Shown here piece after piece: positions 47,854 to 60,900 of a DNA stretch of 64,000 nucleotides. The translations under genes and the position numbers were made by a program. The notes beneath the pieces are model-generated. The model was given only the letters and a program-made list of their open reading frames with translations. It was not told the DNA's origin and did not search any database. Location: positions 930,001 to 994,000 of the forward strand of contig JAECYW010000018.1 of NCBI GenBank assembly GCA_023014335.1, given 5' to 3'. Origin of the DNA: Galerina marginata (Eukaryota > Basidiomycota > Agaricomycetes > Agaricales > Galerinaceae). Positions within the stretch are counted from its first letter, which is position 1; every line of letters starts with the position of its first letter.

Positions 47854-48766
47854 ATGCCGCCAACCCCAATAGCCCAATTCTCAATGTACATGAACACTAG
47901 CTTTGACACTTCTTGTACGGCCTGGCGATCGCCATCTCAGTTCCGAATCTCATTTCTTCATCTGACTCCATCGAATCTCTAGACCAGCCTCCCCCGCCAG
48001 CATGCGACGTGTGTAACAAAACGGAAGACACCGATACCAAAATCAAGCGCTGCAGCCGATGCCACGACCGTTTCTACTGCGGTAAGGAACTGCAACTTTC
48101 TCTCCCACACCTTCCACTCGAAGCCCGAACTACTTGCCTGAACGCGTCTTTTCTTTTCCAGGCAAGACATGCCAACAATCTGACTGGAAAGCCCATAAGC
48201 CCAAATGCATAACACGCGAAATCTGGTACGACAAGTACCGCAAATGCAAAGACGGCACCGTCCACTACGGGAAGCTGCAGCTCATCACCTGGGGCGGTGA
48301 GCGCGACGGCCACACCCTCGGCTGGGGTGCCTCGTTCGAAAACGACTCTGAGGCCCTTCAGATGATCTTCGAGGAAGGGTTCAAAGGCGACCTGCAGAGA
48401 TTTCACGCTTGGAGGCCCCAAGCATTCCGATGGACGTGCTGCGGGACGAGCGCGAGCATGGATTATGGGTGCGATCATCATGGGGCGGGGCCGATGCCCT
48501 GCACGTGCGACTTCTGCAGGTATGTTAATTTTATTGTGGAATTGAAGTGATGTGTCTCCGTCGTCGTTCTCTCTCTCTGACGGTTATGTTTTGTTTTTTT
48601 CCATCACCTCAGGATGGGGAAGTCGATTCCAGACAAGTTCTACTACGAGAGACTGCCGAGCAAAGTTGGTCTCCACCTTCCTCGTGGACCTGACCCCCGT
48701 TCGTACAGCGCTGCCTTCGCTGCTCAAGCAGCCGCTGGGCGGAAAAAGTGGAGTATGGACAGGTGA
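47854..48766 (+). CDS. MYND-type zinc-finger protein
   Basis: MYND fingers bind two zinc ions and mediate protein contacts. The finger reads ACDVCNKTEDTDTKIKRCSR, CHDRFYC, then after an intron (donor G|GTAAGG) GKTCQQSDWKAHKPKC, so all seven Cys and the His ligand are present. The downstream part is Trp/Cys-rich (WRPQAFRWTCCGTSASMDYG, CDHHGAGPMPCTCDFCR) and, after another intron (donor AG|GTATGT, acceptor CTCAG), ends MGKSIPDKFYYERLPSKVGL ... RKKWSMDR at 48764-48766. The start is uncertain. ATG at 47854 (MPPTPIAQFS) is the best candidate, but its splice to the VPNLISSSDSIESLD frame is out of phase with the obvious signals, so a different first exon may be used. Partner and function are unknown. 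Confidence 0.8.
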
Positions 48767-49696
48767 TACTCTGGCCTGTACTCCTATGTCACAGGACTCC
48801 GGAACTATCATTAGTCCTACGGGAGGATGGCCAGTTGAATTTCTGTATACTCATCTCCTATGCCCCTCTTGTGGTGGTCAATTTCGAGCTCGCCTTCAAT
48901 GTCACTTTTCTTGGGTAATGGTACATTTTGATGTTTCATCGATTGATTGCGTACATATATTCCTCAATTCCCCGTCGAAAATTTGAGGGAATTGACTGAC
49001 TGCAAGCAGGATTGCCGATGGAGGCTAGATCGATGATCCCATTTACGACTGGCTCCACAAAAGGAGAGTAGTTCAATAAGCCATGGAAGGCAGCTCGACG
49101 AACTCTATAAGCCGAAGGCGAGATATAAAGACCAAGCGCGATATAGATTCCATTAATTCCGGTTGACAAACTCTAGGATACGCTACAACCAAGGCCCAAG
49201 TAGAGAAAAAATGAAGAGGAAAAAACGAAGAGGAAAGGATAAATTCGAAAGCCACGAAGCAGGAGCATAACAGAAATTACAACAAGACCGGTTTGATTCC
49301 GACAAAGAGAACAGAGATCTAGGAAGATGGGCGGACAAGTGTTAAGAAAAATGGACAGATGTTGGGAGTGAAGGCGAGTGAAGTCAAGAAAACTGCGTAT
49401 ATCCAAAGCAGAAAGCAGAAAAGTCCAAATCTAAAAGAATACAAGGATTAAATAGGGTAAGCGAGGCAGAGAAACGCTGATTGCACGAAAACAGGTACGA
49501 TCCCGAAATGGCAAAATTGCCAAGAATGCCAAGCCCTTTGATTCCGAAATTGTTGATGTAATGACGTAATCGATGACGTCGCCGGGTATTGTTGATGGAC
49601 GAGTTTGTTGACGATGAGAAGCCGGAAAAGCGGGGCAACGAAAATAAGAAAAGGCGAGGAGGCAAGAGGAGAATGGAGCCCGATATTGACATCAGC
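48767..49696. other. gene-poor convergent interval
   Basis: Lies between the MYND 3' end and the phosphatase 3' end. The right half (49150-49680) is A/G-rich on the plus strand. Minus-strand frames here are hydrophobic, Phe/Ser/Leu-rich translations of that composition bias and are not supported as genes. Confidence 0.45.
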
Positions 49697-50581
49697 TCAA
49701 GTCGTGAACCTTCTCCCCATACCTGGCCGGCCGCCACCAGAGCCTCCGCCCGCCAACATGGCTTCCCAATCCTGAAGGGCGCGGACGAAACCGCTGTTGG
49801 GTTTGATGCAGGCGCGCTTGCGGTGCACGTAGGCAAATGCAGCCGAGTACGACATGCCATGGGCGCGCATAAGGTAGGCGATGACTATAGTTGGGGAGCG
49901 TGATACGCCCTGGAGAAAAAAAGGGCGGTGATCAGTTGGATACGAGATGGAGAGGGCGGAGGACAGTATAGGAAAAGAGGAAAGTATGCGACAAAGGAAT
50001 AGAAAAGTACGGAAATTGGTCAAACGTGGTACAGGAACAATATCTATCAGGTATGCACCTCTACAATGAGCCTCAGGGTCGTGAAGAAGGCACGGGGACA
50101 GAGAGCGCCATCTCCGGGTCGTTCCTGGCACCGGTCCCGATGCCAGTGAGCGCTGATCTATCGCCAAAACAAAAAAAACCACCAAAACAATTCCGCAAAC
50201 CCAACTCACCTGCTGGCAATGAACAAGGACACTCCTCCCTTGTCCAAGCGCCCTCCCGATATAGGCGCAAACGCTTTCTAAATAAGGTCTAATGTCGACG
50301 CTGCCTTCGTCCTGGATCTCGATCTTGTAACAATCGAATCCATCCTTTTCCGAGAGTGGGAGCCACGGCACGTCGAGAACTTGCACTAAATGTGATATAT
50401 GGTGCTGGCGAAGTGTGGTGGGGTCTTGCACGGCTGAGAGCGAACCGAGGTAGAGTGCGCCGGTCTGGGATGGCGAGGGGTGCGAGTGCGACGGCGGGAG
50501 AGGAGTGGGCGGCAGAATTTGATGCATCGGCGTGCACATGGCTTGCATAACCTCTGGAGGCAAGTTGTCGAAGCGGATCAT
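49697..50581 (-). CDS. dual-specificity protein phosphatase
   Basis: Dephosphorylates Tyr and Ser/Thr residues. The start codon at 50581 gives MIRFDNLPPEVMQAM. Exon 1 (50210-50581) encodes GALYLGSLSAVQDPTTLRQH, HISHLVQVLDVPWLPLSE and the first half of the active-site loop VLVHCQQ. Exon 2 (49697-49909) supplies GVSRSPTIVIAYLMRAHGMS, so the spliced P-loop is HCQQGVSRS with catalytic Cys and Arg, then AAFAYVHRKRACIKPNSGFV and a Gly-rich tail. The intervening intron (49910-50209) is exactly 300 nt, has good GTGAGT/CTCCAG signals and contains no in-frame stop. Unspliced RNA would encode a protein with 100 residues inserted into the P-loop and no HCX5R. The frame is open further upstream of 50581, but that part is not family-like. 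Confidence 0.9.
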   Translation of the reverse strand: MIRFDNLPPEVMQAMCTPMHQILPPTPLPPSHSHPSPSQTGALYLGSLSAVQDPTTLRQHHISHLVQVLDVPWLPLSEKDGFDCYKIEIQDEGSVDIRPYLESVCAYIGRALGQGRSVLVHCQQVSWVCGIVLVVFFVLAIDQRSLASGPVPGTTRRWRSLSPCLLHDPEAHCRGAYLIDIVPVPRLTNFRTFLFLCRILSSFPILSSALSISYPTDHRPFFLQGVSRSPTIVIAYLMRAHGMSYSAAFAYVHRKRACIKPNSGFVRALQDWEAMLAGGGSGGGRPGMGRRFTT

Positions 50582-53500
50582 CGTGGCTAGTGGTGGTTGA
50601 ACTAGACTAGAATTAGCTGGAAGGGCGGCTGCGCGTGTGAGCTGGTAGCGGTAAGTGGTGCCAATGACGTCGTTCGGTTTTTCTGCCTTGGACCTAGAGC
50701 CGCCTGGTCGTGGTGGTCGGTTGCTAACTCTGGCAGTCAGCAAGGAGAGTGGACAAAAAAAAAACAACGCACAAAGCCCAAAATCAACAGCGCGTGATGC
50801 GGGTTGTTGTGGCGGAAGCGGGAGCTAAAGACGCGTCGTATGGAGAGTGTGGAGCCGCGGGGCGGAATAGAATTGTATGATCGAAAACAGCCAGGCAACG
50901 TGGATTGATCGTTTATGTGCCTCTTTGTCTTTCTACTGAGAGACTCGGAGTTGGGAGAGAACTCTGATGGGCGGGTGAGTTGGGCAATAAGGGCGGAAGA
51001 TGGAGGTGCGCTTATATAGCCGCTTCCTCACAGAAATAGCATCTTTCTGTTGACGCATATTCTGGCTTTGCCTGGCTTTACTCAGGCTCTAGACCTTTTT
51101 TTCGGGTGTCCATTTGGCGCGAAAGGTGCCTGGGTATTCCCTCCATCATGCCATACCCCGAAGGACGAGGATGAAAGGAAAGGAGAGCTGCCCCTGATCG
51201 ACTTTACACATTCGATCTGACCTTGTTCATTCCGAAGAAACATGTTGAGGCACTCCGTACCTCTCTGCCGTCATAATCGGGGATGCATGATGATCAAGTG
51301 TCATTGATATACACCCAATAACGTGCTTGTCGGTAATACGTGTATCATATCTATGCCCTCATTGGACGTGCCTCTCGCTGTGTATATGGGCGTCGTGTCC
51401 ATAGACCCCTCCCGTGAGCCAATGATATCGCTCCAGAATTTATCTTATACACAGCTCAACAGGTTTTAATTTGTGACTACATCTACATTTCTCCCCTATC
51501 TATATCTTTCGGGGATTCATAAGGATAGTTATATGTCCAGACCTATCCATCTATCCAACATCCCTTGCTCGCAAAATATCTCAACGCCACGGCACGGGAG
51601 AACTTGATCACCCATCCAGCCCCATCCATTGTCCACGAATGCCGGACGTCCAAGTCCAACTGAAAAAGCTGAAATTAACATATGGTACATACTCGCATAT
51701 AACAAAGGCCTGGACTCTGAAGTTGATCGACGTTGATCGACTTCGACTTCGACATCGACATCCGCATCCGACATCCGGAGTTTTTGTCATTGACAGCTCA
51801 CGTTTAGCCCGGATGGCGTTCTCCTTAATGATGATTAAACGAATAACGCCTGAAGTTTGAGGGAAAAGGGAGCAGAAAGAGGGGACGAAGCAAAGCGAAT
51901 TTAAGACCGCAGTCTACCTAGGCAAAATATCACGCGCCATACACTGGACATACATATGTATCATGCCCCGGAGCACCACAGTGCACATCCGTCAGATGAA
52001 AGATGACGAATTCTAAATTTGATCCGAGTTCAAAAGACATCCGAATTTCTGATAGACAGCATATATTTACACTCTGTCAAATATCACAAGTCATCATCAT
52101 CGATGTTCGCATCTGCATCTATATCTATCTATACTCTACATGTATGAGTGAGCGCGCATCAGAAACCCGCCATGATGATTCCTGGAACAAACCACACCTC
52201 GGGCTCGAAAGGCTCGCCTTTGCCCAATGTCTTGGCGTGTGTCATTGGCTGAAATAAATGATTGAGGCTCCACGGTCAGTGATTGTGCGGAGGTTGCGAA
52301 TACTTAGCGGACATTTTTTAGACGGCGGCGTCGACGGACGTACTCGAGGATGCATGATGCCGCATGCGTCCGACGCGGGATCAACACCACCATCGACTGT
52401 GGAGTATCCGATCAAAAAGTTAGGTAGGAAGACGTAGTCCCGTTAGAACCGAGTTTGTATGCGGAATATCTGAGTACAATGTGCGATAAAACACCCTTTG
52501 GGCTTGAAGATATTTGTATTCAACTTGCTCTAAAATTGAACCAGCATCATCAGGAGCATCATGAATGGTAGGACGTCTACGACTTAAATAAATCAGGCAA
52601 AAAGACCTCTAGTGAGAATTCGCAATCAAAGGCATCCACCGTCGACGTCCATGAATCTGAAACCGTACTTCAAGCCGGCCATGAAAAATATGGCCTCATA
52701 CTCGGGTGCGGGGTAGTGCGTCCTCATCTGCCCATGTCAAAATCCCATCTCACTTCCCATGTCGTAAACTCCAAAAGCCTTCAAAGTTCGAGGTAAATTT
52801 TCCGGCTCTTGTTCTAAGCCGGAGGCAAATACACATATATGTACTATGGCTAAAAGGTAATCCTAACGATTTCCATGAGGTATAAAAAACATCCACGGAC
52901 AACAAGCCACGTAAGGTGTAAAAAAATTAAACAACGAGTGTTCACCGTCCAGATCAGAAGATACTCCACATACGTATGATGATGCTGTCCCCAAAATACT
53001 TCACTGAGCCTGAAGGCAAATTTGGATACGGGTTCGAATGGCTAAATGTAAATAGATCAACTTGCTTGACATATCGTGCGCGTGGACTTGGTGGAACCTG
53101 TGGATTTGACCAATGACAAGGCCACACTGGCGGCCAATACCAGCGCAGATGGATCAGACCTAGCCGCCATGACTAAATCTTCAATTCATCACCAATCACG
53201 GTGCATGTAAATTACGACTTGGAAGAAGATATCGAAAGTGGACCGCCGTGGGCTGAGAACCCGCCACCATTGCACCATGCACGATATCCTTCCACAAACG
53301 GAACAAAGATAGTCTCTGAATCGCGTCCCTGCGTGAATGCAAAATAAGGAAGTCACTCCTGTTTAAGTTCCCTTTGATATCTGTCAGAGACTCAGAACCG
53401 ATGGGGAAGAGACTATTAAATGTAGAACAAAGACGAGTTTAATTGGTTCACGAAAGACTATGACTATCTCATGGTCAAAATAACGTGTTGTCGAATCTTC

Positions 53501-56411
53501 TTCGCTGCCGCCGGCACTAAGCTTACACCGATGTCAAGCAGGTAGGACTGAGAAATTTACGTCTTGTTCCCGTTTTCCGGTTTTGTTCATTCATCGGTCT
53601 GTGTTTGCGCCTGACTTGTTGCCCTATAATCCAGTGGTAAAATACTCAGAGCCGCTCGCCCTTACTTAGTATTCAATACTTGACCCTCTGCCCAATCCAG
53701 TTAGAGTATCAATTCTGTTGGGCACCCACCCCCATATCCGTCGAGACTCGGCTATCTTATCTACGCTACACCGAGTCGAATAAATCGTCCAGATCCAGAG
53801 GCGTCCCTGACTAGGGTAAGTATTAAAGCCACGAAGTTTGGACACAACTCGGTGCCGCTGCTTGGTCTAGAACGACAGCTAGAGCTTCAGAACGTAGACC
53901 TGGTTCTAGGTTCTTGGCCGCCCATCTTCCGTTATGCCCCCCAATGTGGAAAATCAGGTCGAAACTGTGGAGTGGGAGATTTAATTGACCTTGTCATTCC
54001 ACTTGTCAAAGAAATAGAGGTCTGGGCGGCTGGACCTGATGACAGAGGGAGACTGGCCTTCTGACGAAATTCCCCTGAGAAAGCCAAAAGCGGTGGGCGT
54101 CTGCGGAAGAGACGCCGGGGGTGGCAGCCGGCGCGATGAGCTTTACAGATCACATGTTTTTGAATCCGGGATCAGGACATTGGACAAGACACGAGCATCA
54201 TCGTATCATGATATTCTGGAGAAACACTGTCTTCGGAAATTAGCGCTTGATCTGCTCCGCGGACAGCGGCTATCTGGGGCAGAACAACTACTTCTCCCTC
54301 ACGGCCCAATCCTCTCGGCTTCGTTAGTTCCTTCATCCGCAGTCTGCCACTCTCAGTGCCATCGGGGTTCAAATCTGGCCCTTTGTAGGTAGTATTCCCA
54401 CTACCCAATTACGCGTGGCTGAAAGAAAAAAGGTCGACTTGTAATAGGATACTGTAAAGAAGAAATTAACGAGGCCTGGGCGCAGAATGGATTCGGATTT
54501 TTGGAGAAATTCACGCCATTGGATGGACCAATAACTCGACAAGAATATGATCATGAAACGGAGAAAGTCATTACCAATGGACTCTAGAGTATCCCTCTGA
54601 AAATCCAAATTAGTCAGTGTCTAGACACCGGGGACAGTTTTTGAACAATGTTTAACTTGTTGAGCTCAGGCCTCAGGCCCGAATGAGTTGCGCCCAAGTC
54701 TTCAAGCAATCATGGCCAACAATGGCGCAGAGAGGAAACATTGAAGACCAAAAAACTGATTCAGCTTCATCAAGACGAAATCGGTATGATACGAAGGGGT
54801 TTTTCCAGTGCCTATCCTTGATCTGGAATTGGCAGGCATGACGTTGACGATCGATTAATCAATTTACATCCCGTGTGATCGAGCATGTGGTATGTTGATC
54901 CGATGCTATTAAAAGTAGATTCGCGGGCCGGCGCCGCTCGATGACTTGGGAATAGTGGAAATCAGTTCAGATTTCTCATTTCTGACAGAGCAATCCGAGA
55001 AACTGGTGCGAGCTCCGAAGTAGTACTATCCGAAATCTACTTGTTCCCGACTGGAGGTGGGTTTACGGCACTGGTCATTAATAGGTACCTCCTTGGACCT
55101 GGTCGTTATTGGCCAGCCTGAGGGGTAGGTACTCAAGTGAAGACATTGAAATTTGGACGGATTGTTCCGTCTGTCTGCCTTATCTATGGCGCCATTCGAG
55201 AATTAAAGTCCGGTTTCGGTCGAGTATTGAGTACAGTGCCTTAGGTTCAATACCCAGACGATCGAGACAGCTGTTTTCCATCTCAGGTTGCATGTCCCGT
55301 GACTTTGGGGCACCAAAGGCATTAATAAAAATCCGACAAAATCAGAAATATCTGATTTGAACCTTCAGTTAGGACCCAAAGCATATGAGCATCCAACACC
55401 GAGGAGCTAGGGCAGACATCGACAATTGTCAACTTGTTATCAACATTCACTCTGTCTACCTTGACAAGGCTTGAAGTCTGTTCGAATTTTCAACCGATAC
55501 TATCCTCGCGAACAAACATGTCGTGCGGATAAATCAATCACATTCCAAAGAGTGATTTAGTCGGATGTCCGAACCGAGCTACGGACCAGAGTTTAGCGTT
55601 AGGATGCAATCCGCTGACACCAGAAATTTACCAAAGAATGACCCGGGTTGGTTGAGCTTGTGTACTGCGGTGCCGGTTTGCCCTTTCGGTCCCTAGTGTA
55701 AATTTTCTCGGCAACGTAGGATGGAAGGTAAAGATATATGTTTTTCCAGGCATTTTTTTGCAAACTGTTCAGCCATAAGGTTTTCTAGGTCCTTGGGACA
55801 AAAGACCTGGTACTCTACTAATATGTACACTTAGAGAATCCAACGGTCTTTTGTGTTCCCTACCGGCGGTCAAATGTAGCCAGAGTCTAGATTCATTAAA
55901 AGGTAGTAAGCCAAATAGGCAAGCTTTCTCTCGGGAAGAAATCTTATCTTATCCCAATATTGATCCACTCATCGACTTTCCCACTATGCCGGGAACTGGT
56001 CTTGGCAAGGCGCCAATGAGAACTGGTCAAGGAATCATTAGCTCTCTTTGGTCTATTAACCTGTGCGGTTTTCTCTCTCTTTTTCCCACTAAGGATTGAC
56101 CGAAGAAGGACGAAACACCCATGAGGGATTCAAGATGCGCCTGCACTTCCTTCGTTCGGAGACGGAATGTCCAAAACTAAAATTAAATTTTACACTTACA
56201 TGCGATAATGCAAGGACTCTCACAGGAGCAAGTCCATGAGGAAACTGCTTTTTGAAGCGCGTGGTTGGACGCCATACAAGGTGTTCTCTGTCAAAGCCTG
56301 TGCTCGTAATATCAAAATATCGATGTGCGATTCAGCTTCTGTGGACATCTCGTGGAGATGCTTAAAGAAACTCCAACAAACGTTTTGTCTCCCAACTTTC
56401 TCTGATTCACC
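50582..56411. other. large gene-poor region
   Basis: Almost 6 kb with no gene I can support, the longest empty stretch in the window. It begins with the phosphatase promoter. Short frames such as 53852-54064 and 54039-54392 have no motif. The sequence is not obviously repetitive apart from the tandem words at 51722-51776. It may be decayed transposon DNA, unrecognised non-coding RNA or simply intergenic. Confidence 0.5.
51722..51776. repeat. short tandem-repeat tract
   Basis: Two perfect copies of the 10-mer GTTGATCGAC are followed by hexamer-like units TTCGAC, TTCGAC, ATCGAC, ATCCGC and ATCCG-ACATCCG. On the minus strand this translates to an Asp/Val-rich run, which is a by-product of the repeat. 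Confidence 0.7.
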
Positions 56412-56715
56412 ATGCCCTTCAAACTCTTTTTGATTGCCTTGCTCTCGGTAATGCCCAGCGTTGACGCTATCAATGAATATGTCACCATTGGTACACTCCT
56501 GATAACGAAACTGACGATATCTGACGGTACTTTCTTGAAGCAAATGCTCCAAAGCCAGCAACCTGTGGCAACTCCGGCCCAGGGAGGTGGATGGATCGCA
56601 AATAAGAGATGCGGATATATAATGGGTAACTTATTTTATGAATATTGCGACATGTACAAACCTTGACTGACCTTCGACTTGAATAGGAACGGCCGGTAGC
56701 TGGTCGCAAATTTGA
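56412..56715 (+). CDS. possible small secreted protein
   Basis: ATG at 56412 gives a convincing signal peptide (MPFKLFLIALLSVMPSVDA) followed by about 65 residues (INEYVTIGTLLITKLTISDG, GGGWIANKRCGYIM). A donor GTAACT after TATAATGG and acceptor AATAG would join to TAGSWSQI and a stop at 56715. Alternatively, another frame just downstream (KFDVESTDSTGYHYG) may be the true continuation. No family is recognised. The gene model is weak. Confidence 0.35.
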
Positions 56716-57940
56716 TGTTGAATCCACAGATAGTACTGGCTACCACTATGGCAGATACCGCGGCACAGGGGGAAATTTCTGTACTTTCCTCATACCTTCT
56801 GTATGAATTTCTTGCCTTCCAGATTCCGTGCGATTTTCTGAGAGACGTGCTTCGATCTTCAGTCATTAGATCTATCCTCGCAAGTGTCCGGGATAGCTTC
56901 TTCCTGTTCGACCACAACCTCTTCCGCACTGTGCAATCGTCAGCACTTTGGTATCGACTTCGATTCTCCACCACACCAAGGAGACGGTGCCATTACGGTT
57001 CCCATTAACTAGCTGCTTGCTCAGGATTTTATAACTATTTCGTCGTAAGCCTTCCCCGTTTCCTTTTCTGTCCACGCTCGGAATGCCATTTTATTTACCG
57101 TGACCCACCTCCAAGGATTCCAACTTCGTCTCAGGCGCCTTCCAAGACCCGGTCCCATTTAGCCTCGCAGCTACAAGTAGTGCTGGGTACCGCTACACGA
57201 CGCGCGACGGACAGGCAAGTATGGTCCGCGCCACCGTAGCACAGTTTGGTCAGGTCATCTGGTTCTTTGTTCCTCGAAGCTGTTTAGCTTCCCAACTTCC
57301 CGCTGTATTAAATAACGATGGAGGGGACAGCTGCTGAGGGAACAAAGTTTTTGAACCTTAAAGTTATACACGGAGTAAGCGGGAATACTGAGGCCGCTTG
57401 TGGGGTTCTAGAGTTCGCGAGCGTGGTTGGCTTGTCTTTCAACGTTTTCTCCTTGGTTTAATTCACTGAATCATGAATCTACCTCTCCACATTGTCCTGT
57501 TTTTCGACTATAAGCGGCCTTTTTCGCCATATAGGCCGCATCTTTGATCAAGGCTTCCAAGTCAAGATACTCCAAAAACATTGATAACGATTTCTAAGTT
57601 GCCAGCTGTCAAGCAGCTTGCCATAAACTCCTCCCCCTATGATGTTGCCCGGGAAGCACGAATGCTCTTCAACATACGAGGTCGGCGGAAGCATACCTAC
57701 CCAGGTTAATTTCTATTCGAACAACTTATATAGACTTATATCCACCGCTTTGCTCCGCACACCCACGGGATCCAAAACTGGTATAAAGCGGCGGATGTCC
57801 TGTTCTCCAGAACCATCACCAACGGGCCCCGATGGATACGTTAGTGGTCAATTTCTGTTATTCCACTCCCTCAGTATAACTAACTTAGCTCCTTCACTGC
57901 AGGATTGTGCTCAGAAGTAGGCTATTTGTCTCGAAGCCAG
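56716..57940. other. no gene resolved; may contain 5' exons of the CHAT gene
   Basis: No complete gene found. The CHAT reading frame upstream of 57941 meets a stop, so its first coding exon must lie somewhere in this interval, but I could not identify it. Confidence 0.4.
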
Positions 57941-60900
57941 GTTCGTCCTGACCAAAGCCACGAATATAGATATTACCATCAGACCTTTATTGTCTGCCGA
58001 CATACCAAGCCATGCACCGTTGTTCATTCAACTTACTATAGGTCAATTAGTTCTCGACGAGACGGAGCCCATGCAAAAAGATGACGTCGAAGAGGACTGG
58101 AAATTTCCTGATTCCTTCCTAATGTGACCAATGGTACTTTCCTCCGTGTTCTGCTTGCTGATCGATTCTGCAGACCGATCGCTCATAGCTCCTTCATCAT
58201 TTCCGTCACTTCGAAGGGCAATCAGGGAGGGCTGCGTGATATTGGCTCTACACAGATTAACGTTGGAGCGGTAGCCGCCAGCGCCGCTGAACGCGAAACC
58301 TGTGCGTCTTTAATCTTCTTTTGTCAGATAGTTCTAACTGAATGGCGTAGTAATAGTGGTTAAGGTAAATAACGCCGCTGGAGGGGCCCGAAAATTTGAA
58401 TTGTCATTTACAGCTGTTTTGACTACGTCAAACCTATGCGTTGGACCATCGCCTGAAAGTGTTATTACTGCGGGTGCGTCGAATCATGCCCATTCCTAGT
58501 CACTTCTAATACCTTTTCTACTTAGCCGCATCGCTTAGTCGTGAAGGCATTATCGCTCTTCTAACGCAGATCGTGATCTCTGATGCAACATGCATGAATG
58601 CAGATCTTGGTTTACTCAATACTATGTTCGGCGTACTCCTCCGGCTGCCATCCCAAGAAAATAAACCTAAGGCGCAAGGATTAGGTCTTCTTGCCAACAT
58701 CCATCTTGCGCGCTACGACATTTTTTTAAAATCCGTCGATGTTGAGCCGAAAGCGCACCCCCTCTACGAAATATACGCAGGTGGCCTTAGAATGGCCGTT
58801 AGCATGCTGAAAGGAGCTCTCAGCATCGCAGAAGACGACCACCCCAAAAGACCATGGCTAATGGTAACTCTTAGCATGTGCTTCCAAAGAAGGCTGCTAC
58901 AGGAGGCAACCGATACAACAATCTTTAATTCAACGGTTCAAAACATGCAGGGTGTTGTTCCAAATATCCCAGACAATGAACCCAATAAACCTCTCCTCTC
59001 CCACTACCTCGGCGTTGTTTTGAAGCGTCGATTTTTAGGTACTGATGACGTGGCCGACCTGGAAGCGTCTATTTTGGCCCTGGATGACGCGGTTCGCCTT
59101 ACTCCGAATGTTGCCGCAACCAAATCGACCTTTTTGATCGACCTCAGCTCAGCGCTGTCTAGCCGCTTCGAGCTTCTTAATCGTCCCGCCGACATCTCTA
59201 GATCCCTGTTGCTTCGTGAAGACGCACTGCGCCTTACCCCAGATGACGATCCCGCCAAACCTACTGAGCTTAAGCTCCTCGGGCACGCCTTTTTACCTTC
59301 GTTTTGAACAATTCTGTGACTTGGATCATATTAATAAATCCGTTCTTGCATACGAGGACGCCTTACGACTCACGGGAGATAGCCACAAAGAGAGGCCGTT
59401 CCTCTTGAACAATCTTTCGGCTTCTCTTTCCCTTCGCTGCAAAAAGCTCGGCCCCTTCGGTAATGTCGATGACTTACGTCGATCTATCTCCCTGATTGAG
59501 GATGCGATCCAAGTGGCACCAGATGAACCGACCAAATTTGTTTTTATGGTGAACTTGGGGAATTCTCTCCATTCGCAGATTAAAAGGACTCTAGACATTG
59601 CCGATGTTAAAAGGTATTCTGAGGTAGCAGAAGCTACTGTACACCTGGCCTCGGATTCCGACCCAAACCAAGTGATATTGTTGGAAGGTTTCGTGGACTT
59701 GATTGCATCTAATTTCAATGAATTTTGTGCTCATAATGTCATCGACCAGCTCTTGGTTCTATTCCAATCCACGATTAACATCCTACCAGATGATCATGAC
59801 GCAAAACCTATGCTTTTGCACAAAGTTGCATTCTTCTTATTTCCTGGTTTCGAAGTAGAGCCTGTCCGCATCAAGTTTAACATCGATCGGCCGATAGTCA
59901 TGTTGGAGGAGGCGCTCCGCCTTATTTCCCCCAAGGACCCAAGACGCTCATCGTGGACGAGCACCCTTACACGGTTTTATCTTCGGCGGTTCATCCTTAA
60001 CCACGATCTTTCTGATGTCCAAAAATCATTCGATCTTTCCAGCCATGTCCTTCAGCTCATGGATGACGAACATCCGGACAGACCATTCATTCTTCACACC
60101 CTTGCTAAATCACAATTTCACCTTTCCGAAACCTCCAGCAGCACTGGGGGAATTAACGAGTCCCTCATACACTACAAGAACGCGTTGGAAATCCTCCCAG
60201 AGGGCCACATCGAAAGGGTCGTTTGGTCAGTGGATTTCGGGATCGCACTGCTTCGAAATTTTGAAGTAGGTGCTCACCTTGAAGACCTGAATGACTCCGT
60301 GGGCGTTCTCGAGGAAGCCGCGAACGGTCTCCATAATAACCATTACGCCAGGAAAAAATGCCTCGACAACCTGAGCCGTGCATTGTTCTGTCGGTTCAAT
60401 AAACTTCTCGACTTCGAAGACTTGGATGGTGCTATGAAAATTATGCACGATGGTGCCTTCATTGCACCTGACAGTAACAGCGGCGAACTTTTCGATAAAT
60501 TTGTGGAATATTTCCGACGTTTTCTCGAGGACGACAAGGACATCGAGGCGTCCGCTCTAGAATTCAAAAAAGTGGCGTCATCGCTAACTGTGGATGAGGC
60601 CTCCCGCAATTTACGTTTACGGAATCTAAGTCTTTTCTTTTCAATTCGATTGAAGATACCTGGAGACCTTGGGAATATCGACCAAACGATCCTAGATATC
60701 CTCGAAGATGGCGCCAAACTCCTTCCTGACCATTATCCTCACAAAATCCGTTGGTTTACATTGCTAGGAAACCTTCTCTCTCTCCGATTTAGGCGTCACA
60801 GGGAAAATGGTGGGCTCGATCGAGCGATTTGTCTTTTCGAGCAAGCGATAAAACTGGCCTCTAAAAGCAATGGTCAGCCCTTCAATGCGGCGAGTTACCT

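Noticed and set aside
49384..49860. Long minus-strand frame rich in Phe, Ser and Leu next to the phosphatase
   Set aside because: It overlaps the phosphatase exon in another frame and reflects A/G bias of the plus strand; no motif.
51600..51790. Asp/Val-rich minus-strand frame
   Set aside because: Its unusual composition is a translation of the short tandem-repeat tract, not a protein domain.
53620..53690. tRNA-like sequence with an A-box-like CAGTGGTAAAATACTCAG
   Set aside because: No proper B-box (GGTTCGAATCC-like) at the right distance and no acceptor stem pairing could be built.
54360..54380. B-box-like GGTTCAAATC
   Set aside because: No upstream A-box or cloverleaf; isolated match.
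58100..58180. Apparent second frameshift in the CHAT gene
   Set aside because: A 53-nt intron (donor GTGACC, acceptor CTGCAG) joins SFL to IPIAHSSF in frame, so no mutation is needed.
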